Numbered from the stretch's first letter, positions 35,774-45,264 are shown. The stretch: 64,000 nucleotides of DNA from Verrucomicrobiota bacterium (GCA_017309115.1 JAFLEF010000020.1:47034-111033); one strand, 5' to 3'. Numbers and translations: made by a program. The notes: generated by a model from the letters alone, not told the origin.

Positions 35774-36745
35774 CTACATCAGCTTCAACTTGGGCAAATC
35801 CTGGGAGTCCACCAAACCCACCGGCTGATGCTTGGCGTTCACCACAATCAGATCATCAATCGCCCGTTCGTTAAAAATGCGCAGGGCCTCGGCGGCCAGC
35901 AGTTCCTCCCGGATACAGATCGGATCCGGCGTCATCACTTCCCGCAAAGTGCGAGCCAGAACATCATCATCGTCCGCCATACGTCGGCGCAAATCTCCAT
36001 CGGTGAACACCCCGACCAGCCGACCTCTACCATCCACCACCGCCACAGAACCCGACTTCGCCCGAGTCATGACCAGCAGCGCCTCCTTCACGGTCAAGGT
36101 TAGCGGCGCCACTGCATTCCTCCCCTCCCGCCGCATAATGTCTCCGACCTTCACCAGGAGAGCCCGACCAATCGCCCCCGCCGGATGCCGCTGGGCAAAA
36201 TCTTCCAACTTCAAGCCGCGCGCATCCGCCACCGCCAACGCCAGGGCATCGCCCAGAACCAGCGTCGCCGTCGTGCTCGACGTCGGCGCGAGATTGAAGG
36301 GACAGGCTTCCTTCGGCACGCGGCAGCACAGGACCACGTCGGCATGCCGACCCAGCGTGGACTTCGGGAAACCCGTCAGGGCAACGAGCGTGACTCCGAA
36401 CCGTTTCAGCGCGGGCAACAAGTGCGTGAGCTCCTCCGACTCCCCGGAATAACTCAGCGCCAGTACCACATCACCTTCGTGAATGATGCCGAGGTCGCCA
36501 TGCAACGCGTCCACCGAGTTCAGCACCACCGCCGGGGATCCCGTGCTCGAGAGCGTCGCCGCGATCTTGCGCCCGATGTTGCCCGACTTGCCGACGCCCA
36601 CGACCACGACCTTGTTGCGTCGGGCCAGCGCCTCGACCAGTCGTTCGACCCCCTGATCGAAGCGTTCATCGAGCGAGGCGGCCACGGCTCGGAGCGCGGC
36701 CATCTCGATCTGGAAGACCTTTCGTGCCCGCGCGAGATGTGACAT
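35774..36745 (-). CDS. kdsD: Arabinose-5-phosphate isomerase (KdsD/KpsF/GutQ type)
   Basis: 323 residues from ATG at 36745; upstream frame lies in module A. The SIS domain (residues ~1-190) has VVVGVGKSGNIGRKIAATLSSTG and LALSYSGESEEL. Two CBS domains follow (~205-323) with VGVFTDGDLRR and IDDLIVVN...PVGLVDSQDL. It turns ribulose-5-phosphate into arabinose-5-phosphate, the first step of Kdo for lipopolysaccharide, and so supports a Gram-negative envelope. It is normal length, with no odd features. Confidence 0.95.
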   Translation of the reverse strand: MSHLARARKVFQIEMAALRAVAASLDERFDQGVERLVEALARRNKVVVVGVGKSGNIGRKIAATLSSTGSPAVVLNSVDALHGDLGIIHEGDVVLALSYSGESEELTHLLPALKRFGVTLVALTGFPKSTLGRHADVVLCCRVPKEACPFNLAPTSSTTATLVLGDALALAVADARGLKLEDFAQRHPAGAIGRALLVKVGDIMRREGRNAVAPLTLTVKEALLVMTRAKSGSVAVVDGRGRLVGVFTDGDLRRRMADDDDVLARTLREVMTPDPICIREELLAAEALRIFNERAIDDLIVVNAKHQPVGLVDSQDLPKLKLM

Positions 36746-36801
36746 GCCGAACCCATGCCCAAGGACCGCCCCCGAAGGAAGCCTCTTCTGAGGCGATAAC
36801 C

Positions 36802-36938
36802 GGTGGGGCGACGCTCCGCGGAGCCGTTCACGAGTGGACTCCACACGTTTCACCTGCAACGACGCTAACGGCTCCGCGGAGCGTCGCCCTACCAGCTTAC
36901 CGCTTACCGTTTTGCCTCTCAGCCCTCAGCCCTCAGCT
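36802..36938. repeat. Module A palindrome and AGCTGAG-type array
   Basis: 36802-36893 is a complete module A. 36894-36914 holds TAAGCGG-type units and 36915-36938 an array with GGGCTGA variants, all in the sense of the aspartokinase gene. The TAG stop of that gene (36937-36939) overlaps the array edge. No gene in the gap to kdsD. Confidence 0.88.
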
Positions 36939-38154
36939 ATTCCAAAAACGCCTTGTGCAAAGCGCGCAGGGCAGTCTCGCCCTTGGCCAGATCAATGACG
37001 ACCGAGACTTTGATCTCACTGGTGGAGATCATGTCGATATTGACCTGCTCGTGCGCGAGGACATCGAACATCTTCGCCGCCACGCCGGAATGACTGCGCA
37101 TGCCGACGCCGACCACCGAAACCTTGCCAATGTTCTCGTTGGACTCGGCTTCCTTGAACCCAATCGTCGGCCGGAGGCTTTCAATCACCTTCGACGCTTT
37201 CAGCAGATCCGGCTTGTCCACGGTGAAGCTCAGGTCGGTCACCCGCACGCCGCCGTCGTGGCTGGCGTTCTGGACGATCATGTCCACGTTGATGGCCGCG
37301 TCCGCCAAGGCGCGAAAGATGCCCGCCGCGCGGCCCGGTTGATCCGGCACGCCGAAGAGCGTGATCTTGGCCTGGTTCTTGTCGAGGGAGACGCCGCGGA
37401 CGACGACGTCCTCCATGCTGGTGGTTTCCTCTTTCACAATGGTGCCGGGATTCTCGTTCAGACTGGAGCGAACTTCGAAAATGACGTTGAACTTCTTGGC
37501 AAACTCAACCGAGCGGAGCTGCATGACCTTGGCTCCGGCCCCGGCGAGTTCGAGCAACTCGTCGTAGGCGATCTCGGGCAGCTTCTGGGCGCCCGGGACA
37601 ATGCGCGGATCGGCCGTATAGATCCCGTCCACGTCGGTGTAAATCTGGCACAGGTCCGCCTTCAGCGCCGCCGCCAAGGCAATCGCGGTCAGGTCGCTGC
37701 CGCCCCGACCCAGGGTGGTGATGGCGCCCTCCGCTGTCTGACCCTGGAATCCGGCTACAATGACGACATTGCCGGCATCCAGGAGCTTATGGACCTCGCG
37801 GGGGGTGATGTTCTGGATCTTGGCCTTGGTGTGCACCCCGTCGGTGACAATGCCCGCCTGGGCTCCCGTCAGCGAGACGGCATCCACGTTCAACGAATGC
37901 AAGGCGATGGCAGTCAGCGCAATGGTCTGCTGCTCGCCGGTCGCCAGGAGCATGTCCATTTCGCGCTCGCTGGGCAGCGCGGTGATCTCCTTGGAAAGGC
38001 GGATCAGACCGTCGGTGACGCCGCTCATGGCGGAGACGACCACGACAATCTGGTCTCCCGCCGCGCGGTATTGAGCAACCCTCCGGGCGACGTTTTTGAT
38101 TCGGTCGGGGTTACCGACCGAGGTGCCGCCGTACTTCTGGACAATCAAGGCCAT
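36937..38154 (-). CDS. lysC: Aspartokinase
   Basis: 405 residues from ATG at 38154. The amino-acid kinase domain (1-~245) starts VQKYGGTSV at residues 5-13, with VVVVSAMSGVTD, ATGEQQTIAL, FQGQTAEGAITTLGRGGSDLTA and DVDGIYTADPRIV. Two ACT domains (~260-405) sense amino acids (ITLFGVPDQPGRAAGIF, VSVVGVGMRSHSGVAAKMF). It phosphorylates aspartate at the entry to lysine, methionine and threonine synthesis, usually fed back by lysine and/or threonine. It lies divergent from the antiporter gene. Confidence 0.97.
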   Translation of the reverse strand: MALIVQKYGGTSVGNPDRIKNVARRVAQYRAAGDQIVVVVSAMSGVTDGLIRLSKEITALPSEREMDMLLATGEQQTIALTAIALHSLNVDAVSLTGAQAGIVTDGVHTKAKIQNITPREVHKLLDAGNVVIVAGFQGQTAEGAITTLGRGGSDLTAIALAAALKADLCQIYTDVDGIYTADPRIVPGAQKLPEIAYDELLELAGAGAKVMQLRSVEFAKKFNVIFEVRSSLNENPGTIVKEETTSMEDVVVRGVSLDKNQAKITLFGVPDQPGRAAGIFRALADAAINVDMIVQNASHDGGVRVTDLSFTVDKPDLLKASKVIESLRPTIGFKEAESNENIGKVSVVGVGMRSHSGVAAKMFDVLAHEQVNIDMISTSEIKVSVVIDLAKGETALRALHKAFLE

Positions 38155-38267
38155 GACAAATCGGAACGTCCGTTGTGCCGCAAGCCGGGTTGGGGGAAAA
38201 GAAAAACCTGCCGGCTCGTCAGGCACCGCTTGGCCGCCGGGCCCGAAATCCGTAGCCTCCCGGCGCG

Positions 38268-40010
38268 GTGCACGACTTCCTGCGCGACATCTCCATCAGT
38301 ATTGGCACGGCCTGGCTCTTGGGCGTCGTGGCCCAATGGCTCCGGCAGTCGGTCCTCCTCGCCTATCTGGTGGGCGGGTTCCTGATCGGCCCCCACTGCC
38401 TGCAATGGATCAAGAGTGACGAGTCCATCGCGGTCATCTCCGAGTTGGGGCTGATTTTCCTGCTCTTCATGATCGGTCTGGAAATCGACCTGAAGAAGAT
38501 CGCGTCCGCGGGCCGTTCCATCACGGTCACGGCCGCGTTCCAGATACTGGGGGGCACCCTCCTGGGAATTCTGGTGGGTAAATTGGCGGGTCTACCCCTG
38601 GGGGTGGGACAGGGCTGGGATGCCTTGTACTTCGGCGTGGCCGGAGCACTCAGCAGCACGGTCATCGTGGTCAAGGTGCTGTACGACAAGCGGGAGCTCG
38701 ATACGACTGCCGGTCGGGTCACCTTGGGTGTCCTGGTGCTCCAAGACTTGGCGGTCATCCTCTTCCTCGCCGTCCAGCCCAGTCTCGACTCCCTCAAGAT
38801 CAGCGCCATCGTGATGTCTGTGCTCAAGGTCGCCGGACTAGTGCTCTCGGCCCTTCTGCTTTCCCGCTTCGCCCTGCCGCCGCTCTTCCGGCACATCGCG
38901 CGTCTGCCCGAACTGGTCCTGGTCGGCGCCCTGGCCTGGTGCTTTCTACTGGGGGAACTGGCGCAACAACTCGGGTTATCCCGCGAAATGGGCGCCCTGA
39001 TCGCCGGCGTGGCCATCTCGACCTTCCCCTACGCTCTGGACGTCGCGGCCAAGGTCACCAGCCTGCGGGATTTCTTCGTGACGCTCTTCTTCGTCGGTCT
39101 CGGTCTCAAAACCAACGTCCCGACCCTCAATACGTCTTACCTGGCCTTGGGCATCGTCGCGTTCGTCGTAATCAGCCGCGTGGTCACGATCTTCCCGCCG
39201 CTCTACTGGCTCCGCTCGGGACTGCGGCACTCGCTGCTACCGGCCATCAACCTGTGCCAACTCAGCGAGTTTTCCCTCGTCCTGTTCGATCTGGGAATCA
39301 AATCCGGTCACTTAAAGACCGGCACCGGCGACGCCCTCTCGCTGGCCTTTGTACTGCTGGCAGTGCTGTCCACCTTCACCATGGCCCGGTCCGACGGCTT
39401 GGTCCGCTGGACAGAACCGTGGCTGAAACGGATTGGGCTCCGGGATCTCGATGACGGCCAAACCCAGATTCAGACGCAGGCGGATCTGGAATCGGCTAGT
39501 CACCACGGCGGTTCCCGCATCCTGCTGCTCGGCTTCTTCCGAACCGCAAGTTCGCTATTGTCCGAAATGGAACGGTCCGCGCCCGATCTTCTCAAGGAGT
39601 TGGCGGTCGTGGACTTCAATCCGCTGGTCCATGCCGAATTGAAGCGCCGCAATATCAAGGTGCTCTATGGCGACCTCGGGCAGCGGGACACCCTGCTTCA
39701 CGCCGGCATCGGCAAGGCCAGCGTGCTCGTCTGCACCGTTCCCGACTCCCTGCTGAAAGGCACCACCAATGTCCGCTTGGTCCGGTCACTTCGGGAAATG
39801 AACCCCACCGCCAAGATCATCGCCCCCGCCGAAACGCTGTCTGATGTTCCCCTGCTCCGGGCCGCCGGAGCGGATTACGTCAGCATGCCGCGACTCCAGG
39901 AAGCCGCCGATCTCTGCGAAGCCGTCCGGGCCGCGGACAGCCATCTGCTGGAGGAAAAACAATCCCGCCTCGAGACGCTGCTTCAGGAGCGACGGGAAGT
40001 GCTTCCCTGA
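38268..40010 (+). CDS. CPA2 cation:proton antiporter with TrkA-N domain (KefB/YbaL-like)
   Basis: 580 residues from a GTG at 38268. Residues ~5-390 form about 12 hydrophobic helices of the Na+/H+ exchanger fold: LLAYLVGGFLIGPH, FMIGLEIDL near residue 70, GALSSTVIVVKVL and TLGVLVLQDLAVI with the conserved Asp pattern, and QLSEFSLVL late in the domain. Residues ~420-530 are a TrkA-N-type nucleotide-binding domain (ILLLGFFRTASSLLSEME, VLYGDLGQRDTL, RAAGADYVSMP); its GxGxxG motif is degenerate. It likely exports K+ or Na+ in exchange for protons under nucleotide control. A phosphatase gene follows after 36 bp. Confidence 0.9.
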   Translation: MHDFLRDISISIGTAWLLGVVAQWLRQSVLLAYLVGGFLIGPHCLQWIKSDESIAVISELGLIFLLFMIGLEIDLKKIASAGRSITVTAAFQILGGTLLGILVGKLAGLPLGVGQGWDALYFGVAGALSSTVIVVKVLYDKRELDTTAGRVTLGVLVLQDLAVILFLAVQPSLDSLKISAIVMSVLKVAGLVLSALLLSRFALPPLFRHIARLPELVLVGALAWCFLLGELAQQLGLSREMGALIAGVAISTFPYALDVAAKVTSLRDFFVTLFFVGLGLKTNVPTLNTSYLALGIVAFVVISRVVTIFPPLYWLRSGLRHSLLPAINLCQLSEFSLVLFDLGIKSGHLKTGTGDALSLAFVLLAVLSTFTMARSDGLVRWTEPWLKRIGLRDLDDGQTQIQTQADLESASHHGGSRILLLGFFRTASSLLSEMERSAPDLLKELAVVDFNPLVHAELKRRNIKVLYGDLGQRDTLLHAGIGKASVLVCTVPDSLLKGTTNVRLVRSLREMNPTAKIIAPAETLSDVPLLRAAGADYVSMPRLQEAADLCEAVRAADSHLLEEKQSRLETLLQERREVLP

Positions 40011-40046
40011 GCTGGCCTGACCGTCTCCGTTCGCCCCTTTTCTGAA

Positions 40047-40859
40047 GTGAATACCTCCGTCCTCTCCCCCCGCGATCTAAACCGCGCTGTCGAAGCCGCC
40101 ACCGCCGCCGCCCGGGCCGCCGGCCAACTGATGGCCACCCACCGACTGCGCCCCAAGAAGGTCAATCAAGCCACGCGGCATGACATCAAGCTGGACCTCG
40201 ATGTCCGCTGCCAGCGGGTGATCACCCGGATTCTGGCTGAAGCGTTCCCGGAGATCCCGGTGCTGGGTGAAGAAGGAGTGGATCAGGCCGTGGAACAGGC
40301 CGGCGCGCGCTGGGTGGTGGATCCCATTGATGGCACCGTCAATTTTGCCCACCGCATTCCCCACGCGGCGGTCAGTATTGCTCTTCAGGTTCGGGAGACA
40401 CCCCGTCTGGCCGGGTATGCCGATGGGTTTTCGTCCGTGGTCGGCGTGGTGCTGGATCCGTTTGTCGACGAACTCTGGTCCGCCCGACGTGGCCAACCAG
40501 CCCGCCTCAATGGACGTCCCATTTCCGTCAGTCAGCGCAAGCTGGACGAAGCGATCATCAGCATCGGCTTCTCCGGCCGCGCGGGCAGTGTGGAGGCGAT
40601 GGTCGAAGACGTTCGCAATCTCTCCGCCCGCGTCCGCAAACTGCGTCTCATGGGGTCCGCAGCGCTGGCGCTCGTGTATGTGGCGGATGGCCGTTTCGAC
40701 GCCTATTTCGAGCACGGGATCAATCTCTGGGACATCGCCGCCGGCGGCCTGATTGTGGAATGCGCTGGCGGGAAGTTTCAGCGCGAACTCCGCCCCGGCA
40801 CGACCACGTACCGTCTCTCTGCCACAAACGGCCGGGTGAAGATGCCCCGAGGTAGCTGA
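40047..40859 (+). CDS. suhB: Inositol monophosphatase family protein
   Basis: 270 residues from GTG at 40047. Metal site: EE at residues 75-76 in PVLGEEG, DPIDGTVNF with Asp92 and Asp95, and WDIAAG with Asp229. This is the IMPase/SuhB type. It dephosphorylates inositol-1-phosphate or related phosphates with Mg2+ in the cytosol; SuhB in Enterobacteria also helps rRNA antitermination, which cannot be judged here. The C-terminus ends PRGS, and the TGA stop lies inside the first AGCTGAG unit of the downstream array. Confidence 0.9.
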   Translation: MNTSVLSPRDLNRAVEAATAAARAAGQLMATHRLRPKKVNQATRHDIKLDLDVRCQRVITRILAEAFPEIPVLGEEGVDQAVEQAGARWVVDPIDGTVNFAHRIPHAAVSIALQVRETPRLAGYADGFSSVVGVVLDPFVDELWSARRGQPARLNGRPISVSQRKLDEAIISIGFSGRAGSVEAMVEDVRNLSARVRKLRLMGSAALALVYVADGRFDAYFEHGINLWDIAAGGLIVECAGGKFQRELRPGTTTYRLSATNGRVKMPRGS

Positions 40860-41412
40860 GAGCTGAGAGGTCGGAGTCAGTCCCACCGCCACCCGCCCCA
40901 AAGCGCCAGAGGGGAGGAATCTGGAAAACAGGAAAACAGGAAGAAGACCGGAGAGAAGCAGGTAAGGTAAGGGGTAAGCGGTAAGGGCGCAGGAAAGGGG
41001 ACGGAGTGTGGTCAGACTTTCTGACGATTTTTCATCCCTCGGGGTGTCGGGATTGGTTGAAGCGTGAGGTGCTGCCAGCCCTCACTCCGTGGGAAAGCGC
41101 TAGAAGGTTCAGAAGGTCCACCGCACCTCATGAACTCGTCTCTTTCCTGTTTTCATGTTTTCCAGATTCGTCCCTTCCCCTGGGGCGTTCTCGATACGGG
41201 TGTTCGTTCAACGCTGACCAGCAAAGGCCACGTTCCTTCGCTGCACTCGAAAGCGTGGGGACGGCCCAGCGGTCCATCCCTACCGGTGGGTTGGCGCTCG
41301 AGCCGTACAGTTGTGGAGTCCACCCGCGTCACCCGCCGAGACGCGAGCGGCTCGGCGGAGCCACGCACTACCAGCTCGACCCTTCCGACCTCTCAGCTCT
41401 CAGCCCTCAGCT
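40854..41412. repeat. Composite repeat with module D inverted: 7-bp array, C, D, C, B, A, 7-bp array
   Basis: No gene in this ~560-bp gap between convergent genes. 40854-40870 is an AGCTGAG array giving the stop of the phosphatase gene. Then come motif C (40914-40945), TAAGCGG units, module D on the reverse strand (40985-41135), reversed motif C (41145-41170), module B (41197-41284), module A (41284-41372) and a reverse AGCTGAG array (41389-41412) 5 nt from the kinase stop. Both convergent genes end in sense-oriented arrays. Confidence 0.92.
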
Positions 41413-41417
41413 TTTCT

Positions 41418-42470
41418 TCAATACTCCTCCTCCGGCTCGAGCGGAGGACGGACGCCGTACTTCTTCTTCAACGCTTCCACCTGAGCCAGCGGCTTCATTC
41501 CGCCGGTGCAAGTGGGGTCACTGAGGGACGCCGCGGCGGCACAAACGCCGGTCAGGAGGCTTCGCTGAAGTTCCCAGCCTTCGTGCAGACCCAACAGCAC
41601 GCCGGCGCAGAACGCATCGCCCGCGCCGGTCGTCCCGGCAATGTGCTTGTCGGGCACCTTGAGCGACGGCTGCCAGTGATCCTTGCCGTCCCGGGTCCGG
41701 GCAAAACAACCCTCCGGGAAATGAATCACGATCAATTCCTTCACCCCAAATTGGAGAATCGCGCCCGCCGCATGCCGCAACGACACGGTGTCCAGTTGGC
41801 CTTCCTTGCGAATCTTGAAACCCGCCACCTGACCCGCCTCGTACTCGTTCATGATGGCGTAGTCGCAGAACTTCAGAGCCGGCACGGCGACGGCCTTGAA
41901 CCGGTCGCTGGCCTCGCTGACCAAATCAACGCAGGTCTTGAGACCGGCGGTCTGGGCGGCTTGGAGCAGCTTGGACGCCGGGGTGATGCCTTCCTTGTTC
42001 AAGGCATCCAGCTTGTCCAACAGCAGGAGGTAACCGAGATGAAAGATCCGGGCCTTGGTCTTGGTGAAATCCAGATCCTTGGCGTCCCACAGGGCATTCG
42101 CGCCGCGATGATGGAAGAACGTCCGCTTGCCCGCACCCTGAACCGTCATCACGTCGGTGTAACTCGTGGGAGCGTCCGCCGTAGACTTCAGGAACTTGGT
42201 GTCGATCTTGTACTTCGCACAGTCCGCCAGAATCGATTCGCCGTAGGTGTCCTTGCCGACCAAGCCGGCCCCGGACAGCGGAAACTCCACCCCCAGTTTG
42301 GCCAGATCCAACAGCACATTGTACGGCGAACCGCCGGTGCCCTGGTGTTGGGACTTGATGTTGGCCAACTGTTCGAGCTGGGGATAGGTGTCAATGATCT
42401 TAACCTGGTCCACAATCCAGTTGCCACCGGCGAGAATGCCGGAGCGCTTGGAGACGGCGGGAGCTTTCAT
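41418..42470 (-). CDS. PfkB-family carbohydrate kinase
   Basis: 350 residues. N-terminal GGNWIVDQV and GTGGSPYNVLLDLAKLG form the sugar-binding strand-helix. IMNEYEAGQVAG lies mid-protein, and the C-terminal signature GTTGAGDAFCAGVLLGLHEG carries catalytic base Asp285 with the anion hole GAGD. It phosphorylates a sugar or nucleoside with ATP in the cytosol; specificity unknown. A cupin gene sits 187 bp upstream on the same strand, which hints at a sugar pathway but not at which one. Confidence 0.9.
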   Translation of the reverse strand: MKAPAVSKRSGILAGGNWIVDQVKIIDTYPQLEQLANIKSQHQGTGGSPYNVLLDLAKLGVEFPLSGAGLVGKDTYGESILADCAKYKIDTKFLKSTADAPTSYTDVMTVQGAGKRTFFHHRGANALWDAKDLDFTKTKARIFHLGYLLLLDKLDALNKEGITPASKLLQAAQTAGLKTCVDLVSEASDRFKAVAVPALKFCDYAIMNEYEAGQVAGFKIRKEGQLDTVSLRHAAGAILQFGVKELIVIHFPEGCFARTRDGKDHWQPSLKVPDKHIAGTTGAGDAFCAGVLLGLHEGWELQRSLLTGVCAAAASLSDPTCTGGMKPLAQVEALKKKYGVRPPLEPEEEY

Positions 42471-42657
42471 GCGTTTCGGGAAGAGACAATCACGCTGGGG
42501 TTTACCCGCGGAGATGAATCGTCAGGAGGTTATCGGAGGAGGGGAAGGATGTCTCTACGGAATTGTAACGAGAATTAGGGAACTGACGGTTGACGCCTTC
42601 GTTGATCCCCAGGAAACGCACCCAACAAGCGCCAAGTACACGCCACCCCCAAGGTCA

Positions 42658-43107
42658 TTAACCACACACTGGCAGATGGTTACGATCCCGCATTCCGAGC
42701 CAGGGCGCTTCCTGCGAAACATCGACCACCGGTGGATCAGCGGCCTCGGCAGGACTGAGGATCGCCAGAAAAACCAGTGGTTCAGAGAACGGATTGTAGG
42801 TTCCGTGGACCTCACCCTGGGGGATCAGGACCATCTCGCCCGGACCCAGAATCCGGTAGGTTCCCCCGCACCATTGCTCCGCCTTTCCCGACAGGACATA
42901 GATGATTTCCTCGCGGGTCGGGTGATGATGGAACGGGTGACTTCGGCCCGGATCCATGGTTGCCCGGACCAGCAGGAGTTCCCGACACGGCACGACGTCC
43001 GGTCGGCTCATCCACTCATTGACCGTGAACTCGGTGGGTTCCACCAAACGTTCCGCCAGGGTGACAAACCGGCGGAGCGCCAACGCATCCGGAGCAGGAT
43101 CAGACAT
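42658..43107 (-). CDS. Single-domain cupin, paralogue 1
   Basis: 149 residues. Metal ligands lie in HPFHHHPTREEIIYVLSG (His60-62 region and Glu66) and in IPQGEVHGTYNP. It aligns by eye with the cupin at 43929-44351 along its length: shared EEIIYVL/EEVIYVL, EQW, PGE, IP-G-VH-T-NP, LAILSPA and VDVS-E-PW. Function unknown; a role with the downstream sugar kinase is possible. Confidence 0.82.
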   Translation of the reverse strand: MSDPAPDALALRRFVTLAERLVEPTEFTVNEWMSRPDVVPCRELLLVRATMDPGRSHPFHHHPTREEIIYVLSGKAEQWCGGTYRILGPGEMVLIPQGEVHGTYNPFSEPLVFLAILSPAEAADPPVVDVSQEAPWLGMRDRNHLPVCG

Positions 43108-43239
43108 AACTTGGGGCGACCAACGGGCACCGGCATCCAGGGAACGCAGGAGTGGATTTCCGCTCCAAAACGCTCCCCTGTACGGCCGGTGATTCGGAGC
43201 GAAAGCCTACGAGGCGATGCCGCTCGGGGTCAAAGGGCA

Positions 43240-43934
43240 GTTGAGAGACGGGAAAGGTCAGGGGTAAGCGGTAAGGGGAAAGGAAGAACAAGGAGAAGGA
43301 AGGCGGCTAGCCTAGTGGGGCGACGCTCTGAGGAGCCTTTGGAGTGCGGTAGCGAAGCCTTCGTACGTACCGCTTTTCGTCCCGGCTGCTGAAGCGTGAA
43401 GTAACTCCCACCTCCATCCACCATCAACGCGCCCCAAAGCGCCAGAGGGGAGGAATCTGGAAAACAAGAAAACAGGAAAGAGACCAGGTTCATGAAGTGC
43501 GGTCGACCTTCTACACCTTCTACACCTTCTACACCTTCTACACCTTCTACACCTTCTACCGCTGTCCCATGGGCGAGGGCTGGCAGCACCTCTCGCTTCA
43601 ACCAATCCCCACACCCCAAGGGATGAAAAATCGGCAAAAAGTCTGACCACACTCCGTCCCCTTTCCTGCGCCCTTACCGCTTACCCCTTACCTGCTTCTC
43701 TCCCGTCTTCTTCCTGTTTTCATGTTTTCCAGATTCGTCCCTTCCCCAGCGGCGTTCTCGATACGGGTGCGCGTTCAACGCTGACCATCCCTACCCGGTG
43801 GGGCGACGCTCTGCGGAGCTGTGCGTGTGTGGAGTCCAAACGCGTCACTTGCCGGGACACGGGCGGTTCGGCGGAGCCTCGCCCTACCATCGCTTACCGC
43901 TTACCGCTTACCGCTTACCTCTCAGCTCTCAGCT
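43240..43934. repeat. Composite repeat with expanded 9-bp microsatellite and deleted module B
   Basis: This fills most of the 820-bp gap between the cupin paralogues; 43108-43239 shows nothing recognisable. The order is TAAGCGG units (~43260), left half of A (43314-43340), a GAGTGCGGTAGCGAAGC piece, motif C (43446-43478), module D (43490-43670) carrying six CCTTCTACA units (43507-43560), reversed motif C (43709-43738), module B reduced to 43765-43795, full module A (43797-43888), and reverse TAAGCGG/AGCTGAG arrays (43891-43934) that supply the cupin stop. Confidence 0.92.
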
Positions 43935-44351
43935 CGCCGACGCGCCCGCGCGCAGCGCGTTCCACGGCGTTTCGCCGCTGACATCCACCGCGAAGGGGCC
44001 GGCATACACGGCCGGGGACAGGATCGCCAGAATCACCGCGTCCTGCTGGGTCGGATTGAACGTCGCGTGCACCATTCCCGCCGGGATGTGCGCCACCTCG
44101 CCGGGCTTCAGAATCCGCTTCTCCTGCTCCACCCACTGCTCCACTTCGCCTTCGAGCACGTAGATCACTTCCTCGAGTTCGGGATGCGTGTGGAAGTTGT
44201 GACCTTCACCCGCCGGCAACACCGCCCGACAGACCTGCAGATCCTTCGCCTCGCAGACCTCCGGTCGGCACATCCAGTAGTTGGTCCGACCCTTGTAGTC
44301 TTCCTTCAACGCTTCCGCCGTGGTGACAAACCGATTCTTCATGGGAGCCAT
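43929..44351 (-). CDS. Single-domain cupin, paralogue 2
   Basis: 140 residues; a second ATG three codons in is also possible. Metal motifs are NFHTHPELEEVIYVLEG and PAGMVHATFNP. Clear paralogue of the cupin at 42658. The last residues (AGASAS) end with the TGA of an AGCTGAG unit (stop at 43929-43931), so the repeat fixes the C-terminus. The methyltransferase gene lies 34 bp upstream on the same strand, suggesting one transcript. Confidence 0.85.
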   Translation of the reverse strand: MAPMKNRFVTTAEALKEDYKGRTNYWMCRPEVCEAKDLQVCRAVLPAGEGHNFHTHPELEEVIYVLEGEVEQWVEQEKRILKPGEVAHIPAGMVHATFNPTQQDAVILAILSPAVYAGPFAVDVSGETPWNALRAGASAS

Positions 44352-44385
44352 TCAAGTTTGCTTCGCCGGAATCGCCGGCAACGAA

Positions 44386-45183
44386 TCATGATCCAAAGAA
44401 ATGCCGGGGCTTGTGGGCAATCAAGGTCAGGCGCTGCCACCACCAGGTGATCTTGCCGCCCTCGGTCGAGATCTGAAACAGCTGCCGGGCCGACTCCGGT
44501 GCAGTCTGAACCAACTCCCGAACCTGTCGCCGGTTGTAGTCGGGAGTCGCGGCCACCTCGAAGTACCACTCCAGATCGGGCTGCAAAAACGAAGTCACCT
44601 TCGACAACTCCACCGTCAAACCCGCGTGCACACAGAAGTCCCGCCACGTGTTTGGCGACAGCAGCCGATGATGGCTGGGATCGCGGAGCTTTTCCACCTG
44701 ATGCGCCCAGGCCTCCGCCTCCGGTTGACCATCCTCCACCGTGCCGTCAATCAGCAGAAACCGCCCGCCCGGCTTCAGCACTCGGGCCGTCTCGCGGACA
44801 AAGTCGATCGGAGAAGTGAAGTGATGCGGGGCAATCCGGCAGGTGACCAAATCGAAGGTGCCGTCCGCATACGGCATGGACTCCGCGGGATGCAACCGGG
44901 TCTCAACCTTCAGGCCCTCCTCAGCAGCCCCCCGGGCGGCATTCTCCAGCATCTGTGGGGTCAGATCACTGAGCGTCACCTGATGTCCCAACCGGGCGAA
45001 GAACATCCCGGTATGGCCGCCGCCCGTGGCAACATCCAGAACCGTCGCGTGGTGGGGCAAGGAGAGTTCAGGCAAGACGGCGGCGACATCCTCCACCTTC
45101 TGCAGGATGTGTCCCTTGCCGTAGTGCTGGCTCTGCCGGGCAAACTGTTCCTGAGACGCGCGCTGGGTGGGGTCGAGGTCCAT
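44386..45183 (-). CDS. Class I SAM-dependent methyltransferase (UbiE/ArsM-like)
   Basis: 265 residues from ATG at 45183 (MDLDPTQRASQEQFARQSQH). Motif I is VLDVATGGGHTGMFFARLG, acidic strand 2 LSDLTPQML, then DGTFDLVTCRIAPHHF (motif IV/post) and RVLKPGGRFLLIDG (motif V). The QEQFARQSQHYGKGHI opening is typical of small-molecule or ubiquinone-type enzymes. Substrate unknown, cytosolic. Confidence 0.9.
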   Translation of the reverse strand: MDLDPTQRASQEQFARQSQHYGKGHILQKVEDVAAVLPELSLPHHATVLDVATGGGHTGMFFARLGHQVTLSDLTPQMLENAARGAAEEGLKVETRLHPAESMPYADGTFDLVTCRIAPHHFTSPIDFVRETARVLKPGGRFLLIDGTVEDGQPEAEAWAHQVEKLRDPSHHRLLSPNTWRDFCVHAGLTVELSKVTSFLQPDLEWYFEVAATPDYNRRQVRELVQTAPESARQLFQISTEGGKITWWWQRLTLIAHKPRHFFGS

Positions 45184-45264
45184 GAACGAGTTGAACGGAG
45201 CCAAAACCGGTGAACTGACTCTACAGTGAGTCCAAAAACGCGACGACCTGTCCAACCTGCCGGT

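Noticed and set aside
36802-36893. Module A as an intrinsic transcription terminator
   Set aside because: The stem is long and GC-rich but no T tract follows any copy, and half copies occur; kept as a repeat only.
43312-43650. Reverse-strand ORF with CRRCRR repeats, and an overlapping one with VEG repeats
   Set aside because: Both read the 9-bp microsatellite inside module D; no family resemblance and no gene start.
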